DNA from: JACRLW01 sp050181465
GTDB lineage: Bacteria; Planctomycetota; UBA1135; UBA2386
Direction of reading: 5' to 3'
DNA: 8,979 nt
NCBI GenBank assembly: GCA_050181465.1
Contig: JBFXDD010000085.1
Location: 1-8,979, forward strand
Position numbers and translations under genes: made by a program. Each line of letters opens with the position of its first letter. The stretch's first letter is position 1. Under the pieces are notes generated by a model. The model had not been told where the DNA came from, made no database searches, and saw only the letters and a program-made list of their open reading frames with translations. Below, piece after piece: positions 1-6,198 of the stretch.

Positions 1-678
1 TTCCTCGCCGAGCTCTCGACGGGCTCCGTGCTGGCGTGCGACGCGTCGCGATCGTCGTCGCGCAGCTTCGAAGGTCGGTCTCTGCACCACCGCGGCCGCT
101 CGCGCGGAGAACTCCACCTCCTGGGTCGCATCGCCTCGATCGACTCGCCGACGCAGAGCTTCTCGCTGGAAGTCCAGTCGCAGCGCAACGATCGCACCTG
201 GGTCGCGTCCAGTCTCGGAACCATCACCGTCGATGCGAGCGGCGCGGTCTTCTACGAGAGTCATCGAAGCGTCCAGACGGCGCTGACCTTCGGGGACCTG
301 ACCGTCGGTGCTCTGGTCGAAGTCGAGGGCGGTCCAGTTCAGAACGGAACGATGATCGCCCGCGAGGTCGAACTGGAAGACGACTCGAGCACCTCGCAAC
401 AAGGGGAATCGGAGGGGCGCGTTCAGAGTGTCGATCTCGTGCTGCGCACGATCACCGTCGTGCCGCGCGGCGATGATCCCTTGTTGGTGGGCGGCGTCGC
501 AGTCACCAGCGCAACGATCGAAGTCGGCAACGATGTCCCGATCGACCGCAAGACAGACTCCGGCACTGTGGGCACGACGCTGGACACGCTGACCTCGAGC
601 GATCGCATCTGGGTGCGCGGCTCGGTGACGGGCCCGACCACGATCGTGGCTCGCTGGATTCGCGTCGAAGCCCGCTGA
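1..678 (+). CDS. DUF5666-like repeat protein, 3' part (5' end outside window)
   Basis: The frame is open from the first base to TGA at 676-678, so the true start probably lies upstream; a GTG at 28 is possible but has no clear ribosome binding site. From about base 121 the protein shows two beta-rich repeats. The first begins LGRIASID and ends near MIAREVELED. The second begins EGRVQSVD and ends TIVARWIRVEA. Each has the rhythm typical of DUF5666: G-R-(I/V)-x-S-(I/V)-D at the start, a hydrophobic-rich middle, a DxTVGxxVEVEG-like or DRIWVRG-like segment, then an xxTxxAxxxxVE ending. Such proteins are usually exported and of unknown function. The roughly 40 residues before the first repeat are rich in Ser and Arg and match nothing I recognise. 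They could be a linker or the sign of a frame error near the window edge. No signal peptide is visible because the N-terminus is missing. Family call moderately sure; function unknown. Confidence 0.7.
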   Translation, partial: FLAELSTGSVLACDASRSSSRSFEGRSLHHRGRSRGELHLLGRIASIDSPTQSFSLEVQSQRNDRTWVASSLGTITVDASGAVFYESHRSVQTALTFGDLTVGALVEVEGGPVQNGTMIAREVELEDDSSTSQQGESEGRVQSVDLVLRTITVVPRGDDPLLVGGVAVTSATIEVGNDVPIDRKTDSGTVGTTLDTLTSSDRIWVRGSVTGPTTIVARWIRVEAR

Positions 679-707
679 GGCTCGGCCTGGCCAGGATTGT
701 TCGTGAT

Positions 708-726
708 CGTCGTCGCGAGAACGACG
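708..726. other. Hairpin between convergent genes
   Basis: A 6-bp perfect stem (CGTCGT at 708-713, ACGACG at 721-726) with a 7-nt loop lies in the 124-bp gap between the stops of the two convergent genes at 678 and 803. There is no T-run on either side, so an intrinsic terminator is not supported. It may be chance in GC-rich DNA. Confidence 0.2.
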
Positions 727-802
727 CAGGTCGATGCGCGACAGGGCGCTGCGCCGGGCGCGAGCTGCGGCGATCGCAGCCGACCTTCACGAACGATCCG
801 GG

Positions 803-2047
803 CTAAGGTCGAAGGCGGCTCGCGATCGCCGCCGCGACGAGAGCGTTTCCGCGGGCCGAGTAGTGACCCCCGGGCGCCCATTGCGCGGCGTCCTCGGCAT
901 CGAGGTGGTCACTGATGTCGTGAACGGTGATGCCCGCTTCGCGCCAGGCATCCACGACGGCTTGCCAAGACACGCGACCCTCTTGCCTACGAAGGCGCAG
1001 GCCCTCGCGGTCGGGAAGGACGACCACCGTGAAGCGCACTCCGCGCTCGCGCACTTCGCGATCCATCGCGAGACCGATGGCGCGGGTCGTGCGCGCAACT
1101 TCGCCGTCGGACTCGGCCAGCATCGTGTGAGCATCCGGCCGTGCTCTGGCGACGAGCGTAAGCAAGAGGCGCGTCGTCGCCGACCAATGCGACCAATGAC
1201 TGCCGTGCGGTGCGAACGCGCTGGGGACACGGCCGACGAAGCTGTCGCGAGTTCCGATGCGCTCGAGAAAGAGTCCCGAGTCGTCGATGAGAGCCACCAA
1301 CTCGGGCAGCGAACGACATGGTGATGGAACGAGCTGCAGATCGCCGCGCTCATCGACGGAGAACCTCGGCTTGAACGCGACGGTCGGCGACCACGGGCGC
1401 AGTGCAGGCCGATAGCAGTTCACGTTCCGCGCGGCCGCTTCCGGCATGAATCCGAGCCAGACCTCATCGACCGTCAAACCGTCCGCGAGCCGCCGCCAAC
1501 GCAAGTAGGATTGATCGAGTCCGTAACCGGGCACGCCGAAGTTGCGCACGTCGATCGTGCCGTTCGAGTCCAACGTCATGCGGTGTGGCCACGCGTCGCC
1601 GTCGCCGACTTCGGTGCCGTGCACGAAGGAGCAACCGAAGGCGGCGATGCGTCGCTGTGCGGTAACATCGATGGTCGTCGGTTGGGGGCGCGGGCTGAGC
1701 CTCGCGCCGTCTCCATCGATGCGCTCCTGGCCCTGGTGTGCGCCCGGGCGGTGCGTCCAACCCAGCTCGGGATCGAACATCACGGCGCGCGTGGTATCGG
1801 GTCCGTCGACGATCTCGCGCCGGATCCGAGCGATCGCCTCGAACTGCAGCGGCGAGAACAGCGGCGGATCGAAGGGCGCGACGCGAACACCGAACAAGAA
1901 ATCGCTCCGCAGGAGCGTGAGACGGACCACCTGATCGACGGCCAGCGCAAACACGACGCCGAAGAGGATCGCGCGGACGCGACGACGACCGACTCGCGGA
2001 ATCGGAACGGTGGCTGGGTCTTGGTGAAGCCGAGTGTCTTGGATCAC
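803..2047 (-). CDS. Membrane-anchored SGNH/GDSL-like hydrolase
   Basis: Predicted 414-aa protein. A basic N-terminus (GRRRVR) precedes one hydrophobic segment at about residues 26-46 (ILFGVVFALAVDQVV), which suggests a signal anchor with the rest outside the cytoplasm. Residues 92-102 read DPELGWTHRPG, a segment often seen just before the catalytic domain in this group. Block I is IAAFGCSFVHG with the likely nucleophile S140; Cys replaces the usual Asp of GDS. Block II is NFGVPGYGLDQ (169-179). The last block is PGGHYSARGN with likely catalytic H395 near the C-terminus. SGNH enzymes hydrolyse or transfer acyl esters, often on surface glycans; the substrate here cannot be told. The GTG at 2047 is chosen because it lies just before the anchor. 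The open frame extends back to 2800, but that part runs antisense through the haloperoxidase gene and reads as Arg/Ser-rich noise. No ribosome binding site is seen, so the start is uncertain. The gene is divergent from the haloperoxidase. Confidence 0.78.
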   Translation of the reverse strand: MIQDTRLHQDPATVPIPRVGRRRVRAILFGVVFALAVDQVVRLTLLRSDFLFGVRVAPFDPPLFSPLQFEAIARIRREIVDGPDTTRAVMFDPELGWTHRPGAHQGQERIDGDGARLSPRPQPTTIDVTAQRRIAAFGCSFVHGTEVGDGDAWPHRMTLDSNGTIDVRNFGVPGYGLDQSYLRWRRLADGLTVDEVWLGFMPEAAARNVNCYRPALRPWSPTVAFKPRFSVDERGDLQLVPSPCRSLPELVALIDDSGLFLERIGTRDSFVGRVPSAFAPHGSHWSHWSATTRLLLTLVARARPDAHTMLAESDGEVARTTRAIGLAMDREVRERGVRFTVVVLPDREGLRLRRQEGRVSWQAVVDAWREAGITVHDISDHLDAEDAAQWAPGGHYSARGNALVAAAIASRLRP

Positions 2048-2311
2048 GACGATCAGGGAATCATGTCGCGAACCGACGATCTTTGCAGGGTATGTCGATG
2101 CGAACGATCGGGTGGTCGAGCGGTAGGGTGGCGAAGTAGTCTCTCTCCCGCCGGTTGTGGTGCGCTGCCCAAAATGCCGACGAACTGCCCGGCTGCAGTT
2201 TGATCTCGTCGGGATTCCGCTGCAGGTCGTTCTCTTCGCTCGCGCTTGATCGCGATTCTCAGCGCTTCCGCGGCGGAGCCCTCGCCGCGCGCTGGCTCTC
2301 TCCGGTGCTTC
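2048..2311. other. Divergent intergenic region, no site recognised
   Basis: This 264-bp gap separates the start codons of the SGNH hydrolase (-) and the haloperoxidase (+) and must hold promoters for both. I see no convincing -35/-10 pair. Two CTGCAG palindromes about 30 bp apart (near 2192 and 2221) are the only symmetric elements noted, and they are short enough to be chance. Neither flanking gene has a clear Shine-Dalgarno sequence. Confidence 0.4.
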
Positions 2312-4903
2312 ATGAAGACCACACGATCCGTCTGCCTGTTCATCGCAGTTGCGGTGAGCTTCGCGTTCGTTCCAGCTGCCTGCCATCGCGGGGGCTCGTC
2401 GACTCCTCGGGCCAGTTCGGTCAGCGGCTCGGTCGCTTCCCGATGGTTCGATCTCAGTCTCGACCTCATTCGGGGAACACCTGGGTTCTCGCCGCCGGTC
2501 GCCTCCCGCGCACTCGGCTACGCCGGCGTCACTCTCTACGAGTCCATCGTCGGCGGCATGCCGGACCATCGTTCTCTCGCTGGCTCTCTGAATGGTCTGA
2601 CGCCGCCGCCCGCCGTCGACCTGGCCCAACGCTACCACTGGGGCCTGGTTGCCAACGCCGCTTTGGCGGCGATCCACCGCACGCTCTTCCCCAACGCTCC
2701 GCAGGGATTGTTGGACGAGATCGATGCCACGGAGCAGAGCATCTACGACGAGTTCACCGCTGCCGTCGACACGGCGACGCGCGATCGATCGGTTGCCCAC
2801 GGCCGCGCGGTCGCCGAATGGATCGCGTCGTGGTCACTCAGCGACGGCGGCGCGTTCGGCTATCTGACCAACGCATCGCCCGGCTACACGGTACCGGTCG
2901 GTCCCGGACTCTGGGAGCCCACGCCGCCGAACTTCGCGCCGCCGCTGCAGGCCCGATGGGGTGAGAACCGGACCTTCGTGCTCGACTCCGGGGCATCCTG
3001 CCAGCCCGGGCCGTTCCCGGCGTACTCCACCGACCCTGCGTCTACTTTCTACGCGCAGGCGAACGAGGTCTACCAGACGGTGAACTCGCTCACTCAGGCT
3101 CAGTTGGACATCGCGAATTTCTGGGCCGACAACCCGGGGCAGACCGCGACTCCTCCGGGCCACTGGATCGCCATCGTGAACCAGATCGTCGCGGACGAAT
3201 CGCTCACTCTCGATCGCTGTGCGGAGACCTACTGCAAGCTCGGTGTCGCCGTCGCTGACTCTTTCATCTCGTGTTGGTATGCGAAGTTCGATCAGAACCT
3301 CCTGCGGCCGATCACCTACATCCAGGCGAACATCGACGCGAACTGGACGACTCCCATCCCAACGCCGCCGTTCCCCGAGTACACCTCGGGCCATTCCGTG
3401 CAGTCCGGTGCAGCAGCCGAAGTCCTGAGCGAACTGTTCGGAGAGAGCTACGCATTCACCGACGACACGCACGCAACCCTCGGCTACCCGGCCCGCTCCT
3501 TCGCGTCATTCCGCGAAGCAGCCCAGGAAGCTGCGATCTCCCGGCTCTACGGCGGTATCCATTACCAGGCTGCCATCGAGAACGGGGTCGCGCAGGGCGA
3601 GGCGATCGGCCGGGAAGTCAATGCCTTGCCGTTCCGGAGCGCACCCGCGTCGGCACCGAAGGGAGCGTTGCCGGGGACTTTCAACGCCGACGTCGCGACG
3701 CAGTGGTTCGACCTGGCTTTGGTGTTGGTCCGAACCACCCCGGGCTTCTCGCCGCCGGTGGCTTCGCGAGCCTTGGGGTATGCGGGCGTCACGCTCTACG
3801 AATCGATGCAGGCGGGAGACCCGACCCGCGTGACTCTCGCCGGGCAGTTGGCGGATTTGACGATGCTGCCCGTTCCCGCCGGGGGCCTCGAGTACCACTG
3901 GCCGTCCTCCGCGAATGCGGCGATGGCCCAGATCCTCCGGCAGCTCTTCGTGAGCAGCTCACCGCAGAATCTCACCTCCATCGACGATCTCGAGAACTCG
4001 CTCGCCGACTCACTCGGACAGAACGTGAACGCCGCCACTCTCGAGCGTTCGCGGCTGTTCGGACGTCGAGTCGCGGATGCGGTCTTCTTCTGGTCGCGGA
4101 GTGACGGCGGCCACGAGGGCTACACTCGGAACTTCCCGAGTTCCTACCAGCCGCCGGTCGGGCCGGGCTTGTGGGTGCCGACCGCGCCGGGCTTCCAGTC
4201 CGCGCTGCAGCCGTATTGGGGACAGAATCGTGCGTTCGCACTGGGGGGCGAGTTCCGCTGCGACCCCGGTGCGCCGCCGCCGTACTCCGAGCTCAATACC
4301 TCGCTGTTCTATTCCCAGGCGCTCTCGGTCTTCCAGACCGTCAACGCTCTCACGCAATCGCAGATCGATATCGCGCGCTGGTGGTCGGATGATCCAGGCA
4401 CGACCGCGACTCCGCCGGGCCATTCCATCTCGATGTTGACGCAGGTGCTTCGACAGACGGGAGCAAAGCTCGATGTCGCTGCAGAGGCATACGCGCGCGT
4501 CGGAATCGCCGTGGCCGATGCCTTCGTCGCCTGCTGGTGGTCGAAGTATCACTACAACCTGCTCCGGCCGATCACCTACATCCAGAACCTCATCGATCCG
4601 AACTGGATGCCCCTGCTCAACACCCCGCCCTTCCCGGAGTACACCTCCGGTCATTCGGTGCAGTCGGGTGCGTGGGCGGAAGTCATGACGGCGATGTTCG
4701 GATCGCCGTTTCCGTTCACCGATCGAACGAACGAGTTCCTCGGCTACCCGGCTCGCGGATTCACGTCCTTCTTCGAGGCTGCGAATGAAGCGGCGATCAG
4801 CCGTCTCTACGGCGGAATCCACTACTCGGCCGCGATCGAACTCGGCGTCGAGCAAGGGCGTTGCGTCGGTCAGCGCGTCAACGCTCTCGCGTTTCGTCGC
4901 TGA
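2312..4903 (+). CDS. Tandem-duplicated vanadium-dependent haloperoxidase / PAP2-family exported protein
   Basis: 863 aa. The ATG at 2312 is chosen over an upstream in-frame ATG at 2246 because it opens directly into a signal sequence (MKTTRSVCLF, hydrophobic to about residue 20). This ends PAAC with C24, an imperfect lipobox, so a lipoprotein is likely but not certain. Two homologous copies follow (about 45-431 and 465-863). Equivalent residues are 420 apart at every anchor checked: W45/W465, K325/K745, H361/H781, S410/S830. Each copy has the three PAP2/vanadium haloperoxidase motifs: KxxxxxxRP (K325, R332; K745, R752), SGH (359-361; 779-781) and SRxxxxxH (R411, H417; R831, H837). The residues equivalent to the vanadate ligands of fungal chloroperoxidase are thus all present in both. 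The family oxidises halides with peroxide or acts as an acid phosphatase; sequence alone does not decide. Related proteins are usually a single domain of about 430-460 aa, so the doubling is the oddity. A terminator follows at 4976. Confidence 0.88.
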   Translation: MKTTRSVCLFIAVAVSFAFVPAACHRGGSSTPRASSVSGSVASRWFDLSLDLIRGTPGFSPPVASRALGYAGVTLYESIVGGMPDHRSLAGSLNGLTPPPAVDLAQRYHWGLVANAALAAIHRTLFPNAPQGLLDEIDATEQSIYDEFTAAVDTATRDRSVAHGRAVAEWIASWSLSDGGAFGYLTNASPGYTVPVGPGLWEPTPPNFAPPLQARWGENRTFVLDSGASCQPGPFPAYSTDPASTFYAQANEVYQTVNSLTQAQLDIANFWADNPGQTATPPGHWIAIVNQIVADESLTLDRCAETYCKLGVAVADSFISCWYAKFDQNLLRPITYIQANIDANWTTPIPTPPFPEYTSGHSVQSGAAAEVLSELFGESYAFTDDTHATLGYPARSFASFREAAQEAAISRLYGGIHYQAAIENGVAQGEAIGREVNALPFRSAPASAPKGALPGTFNADVATQWFDLALVLVRTTPGFSPPVASRALGYAGVTLYESMQAGDPTRVTLAGQLADLTMLPVPAGGLEYHWPSSANAAMAQILRQLFVSSSPQNLTSIDDLENSLADSLGQNVNAATLERSRLFGRRVADAVFFWSRSDGGHEGYTRNFPSSYQPPVGPGLWVPTAPGFQSALQPYWGQNRAFALGGEFRCDPGAPPPYSELNTSLFYSQALSVFQTVNALTQSQIDIARWWSDDPGTTATPPGHSISMLTQVLRQTGAKLDVAAEAYARVGIAVADAFVACWWSKYHYNLLRPITYIQNLIDPNWMPLLNTPPFPEYTSGHSVQSGAWAEVMTAMFGSPFPFTDRTNEFLGYPARGFTSFFEAANEAAISRLYGGIHYSAAIELGVEQGRCVGQRVNALAFRR

Positions 4904-4975
4904 GTCCTGACGAGGTCGGGCTTCGCGCTGGCGCCTGGCGATCCCGAGAGCGGCGTGAGGGTCCAGATCCGTCGT

Positions 4976-5001
4976 CGACCCGCTCGCCGGGTCGCATTTT
5001 T
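4976..5001 (+). terminator. Rho-independent terminator after the haloperoxidase gene
   Basis: A 7-bp perfect GC-rich stem (CGACCCG at 4976-4982 with CGGGTCG at 4988-4994) and a 5-nt loop are followed after two bases by five T residues (4997-5001). It lies 72 bp past the haloperoxidase stop and before the next start codon at 5091, so it should end that transcript and separate the two genes. Confidence 0.75.
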
Positions 5002-5090
5002 CGTGACGCTTCGGCGAGCGGCCTCCGCTGACTCCGTGACAGCGAGGGCGGGTGCCTTCGCATCACGACGGATCCAACTCGGCCAATTCG

Positions 5091-5545
5091 ATGACTCCCT
5101 CATTCCGACGCTCGTTCGGTGTCCGACTCGGCATTCTGGTGCTGCTCACCAGTGCCGCGGTCGCCCAAGCGACCCGTTCGGTCCCGAACTTCGGGGTCTT
5201 CTCAGGCAGCGGCGTTCCCGTATCGATGGTCCATGGTTGGACCAATCAGCTCGGCCTCTTCACGGGTACCGGCACGGTCACTCGGCAGTTGCCCAACGGC
5301 ATCCTTGGGGAGTTCGACTGGCACGGCTGCCGCGGCGATTCCCGCGTGGTACCTTCGAGCTCACGCTGACCGAGATGATCGAACCCGGGGTGTTCCGCTT
5401 CATCGAGATCGCGACCACGACCGGCGGCACGGGCCGCTTCGCCGGAGCAACCGGGACGGACACGGCGCACGGCGTGATCAACCTGACGACCAATGAGTTC
5501 CGCGGCTACTTCACGGGCCGTCTGAATCTGCCGATTCGACGTTGA
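5091..5545 (+). pseudogene. Small secreted beta-barrel-like protein with broken reading frame
   Basis: The ATG at 5091 opens MTPSFRRSFGVRLGILVLL, a clear signal peptide with a likely cleavage after VAQA (residue 27). The frame then reads GVFSGSGV, GLFTGTGTV and LGEFDWHG and stops at 5367-5369. Homology continues in another frame from 5348: GTFELTLTEMIEPGVFRF, then TGGTGRFAGATGT and TNEFRGYFTGRL, to TGA at 5543-5545. From memory, this family has F-x-W-TAANGD-xxx-GTF at the join, followed by a TGGTGRFAGATG signature, and is thought to fold as a small barrel like allene oxide cyclase or dirigent proteins. One missing base near 5346-5347 restores the whole, giving about 151 aa. The third frame reads TAA at 5323-5331, so compensating indels just upstream are also possible. 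It is either a pseudogene or an assembly error. Function unknown. Confidence 0.6.
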
Positions 5546-5620
5546 GTTGATCGCTGCCCCGATCGCAGCAACTCCTCCAGCATCGCTCGCTGAGCTGCTC
5601 CGCCGGATCGGGCGCAAGGC

Positions 5621-5911
5621 TCACCGGTCGCCGTCCCTGCCGCCGTTCCCGGTCGGCTCGGGCTTCGTCGCGGGTCTCGGCTCGAGCGGAGCGCACAGCG
5701 GTCTGTCGATTCGCCAGGGTTCCCCATCCGCGTCGGTGCCTTGGCCGGAACAGATGGCGTGGTCGGCACCGAGGAACATCATCCCGGGCGCGCCCTTGTC
5801 GTTCATCGTGAGCTGATAGCGCGGTCGTTGTTCCTCGTCGAGCAAGAGAACCTGCGGCAGTCCGGCGGCATCGACGGCCAGGCTCATGCGCTGTCGGCCC
5901 CCTTCGTCCAT
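5621..5911 (-). CDS. Small protein of three 23-residue repeats
   Basis: 96 aa from the ATG at 5911-5909. The region reads as three consecutive units of 23 residues. Unit 1 (its first three residues lie before this ATG in the same frame) begins LDLMDEGGRQRMSL and ends AGLPQ. Unit 2 begins VLLLDEEQRPRYQL and ends KGAPG. Unit 3 begins MMFLGADH and ends ADGEPW. The pattern is four hydrophobic residues, D-E-x-x-R-x-R-x-x-L, then D-x-x-G-x-P. Such repeats occur in many bacterial hypothetical proteins and look like short beta-strand pairs. The C-terminus (about 30 residues) is Pro/Arg/Gly-rich and probably disordered. The ATG overlaps the stop of the upstream 31-codon ORF as TGATG. Because unit 1 starts before the ATG, a lost base joining it to that ORF is the main alternative. 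No function can be assigned. The gene converges with the broken barrel gene, 75 bp between stops. Confidence 0.6.
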   Translation of the reverse strand: MDEGGRQRMSLAVDAAGLPQVLLLDEEQRPRYQLTMNDKGAPGMMFLGADHAICSGQGTDADGEPWRIDRPLCAPLEPRPATKPEPTGNGGRDGDR

Positions 5912-6006
5912 CAGATCGAGAGTCCAAGTGCCAAGACCACCTGACCAAGACGCCGGGGTGTTCGTTGGTTTCGCTTCCGAGTTGGTTCTGGAAACGGGAA
6001 TCGCAT
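5911..6006 (-). CDS. 31-aa leader ORF or detached N-terminus of the repeat protein
   Basis: ATG at 6006-6004 with an excellent Shine-Dalgarno sequence (GGAGGAG, 6021-6015, 8-nt spacer), the best start signal on this strand. The product begins MRFPFPEPTRKRNQRTP, strongly basic, then runs into a short hydrophobic stretch (LGQVVLALGLSI) and stops with TGA at 5913-5911, which overlaps the ATG of the downstream repeat protein. Basic then hydrophobic is what an N-terminal anchor looks like, so this is probably the true start of the repeat protein, cut off by a one-base loss. Alternatively it is a small coupled ORF, with ribosomes re-initiating at the TGATG overlap. The sequence does not decide between these. 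Confidence 0.5.
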   Translation of the reverse strand: MRFPFPEPTRKRNQRTPRRLGQVVLALGLSI

Positions 6007-6014
6007 TGGCGTTG

Positions 6015-6021
6015 CTCCTCC
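6015..6021 (-). promoter_or_regulatory. Strong Shine-Dalgarno for the 6006 start
   Basis: GGAGGAG on the minus strand, 8 nt before ATG 6006-6004. Most genes here lack a visible Shine-Dalgarno sequence, so it supports 6006 as a genuine translation start and argues against initiation only at 5911. Confidence 0.7.
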
Positions 6022-6080
6022 GAGGGTGGGGATTGGAGGGCGGCAGATCGTGGGGAAGATCTGTGCGCCCAGAAGAGAGC

Positions 6081-6106
6081 GAGAGAGAGAGACAGAGTGT
6101 GTGTGT
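6081..6106. repeat. Compound dinucleotide microsatellite (GA)6 + (GT)5
   Basis: On the + strand six GA units (6081-6092) are followed by CAGA and five GT units (6097-6106); further GA-rich sequence lies at 6071-6080. On the minus strand, which is the leader of the repeat-protein gene, it reads (AC)5 then (TC)6, about 75-100 nt upstream of ATG 6006. Dinucleotide tracts of this length are unusual in such GC-rich DNA and can change length by slippage. Confidence 0.8.
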
Positions 6107-6108
6107 GC

Positions 6109-6114
6109 TGTCAA
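6109..6114 (-). promoter_or_regulatory. TTGACA hexamer, candidate -35 element
   Basis: A perfect TTGACA on the minus strand sits 2 bp from the AC tract, upstream of the repeat-protein gene. No TATAAT-like hexamer is found 16-18 bp downstream, where the sequence is CT-repeat, so a complete sigma-70 promoter is not shown. Confidence 0.3.
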
Positions 6115-6198
6115 GCCTCGCCGAGGTGCGCGTGGTAGGGAGAGATTGCGGGCCATTCTGCCCCTTCACGGATCGCTCGGTGTGGCTGTCCGTCGGCT

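Noticed and set aside
770..829. Two GCGATCGC octamers (770-777, 822-829), like the cyanobacterial HIP1 motif
   Set aside because: Two copies of a GC-rich palindrome in such DNA can be chance, and nothing else suggests a cyanobacterium.
2246..2311. Upstream ATG at 2246 as the haloperoxidase start
   Set aside because: The extra 22 residues would sit before a well-formed signal peptide that begins at the ATG at 2312.
2048..2800. In-frame N-terminal extension of the SGNH hydrolase (total 665 aa)
   Set aside because: It is antisense to the signal peptide and first haloperoxidase copy, is rich in Arg, Ser and Gly, and shows no domain. GC-rich DNA keeps such frames open.
4010..4855. Minus-strand ORF (281 aa) over the second haloperoxidase copy
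   Set aside because: Arg-rich shadow frame opposite conserved active-site motifs.
5546..5572. Imperfect hairpin between the convergent genes (GCTGC/GCAGC core)
   Set aside because: Only a 5-bp core with an asymmetric bulge and no T-run. Not a convincing bidirectional terminator.
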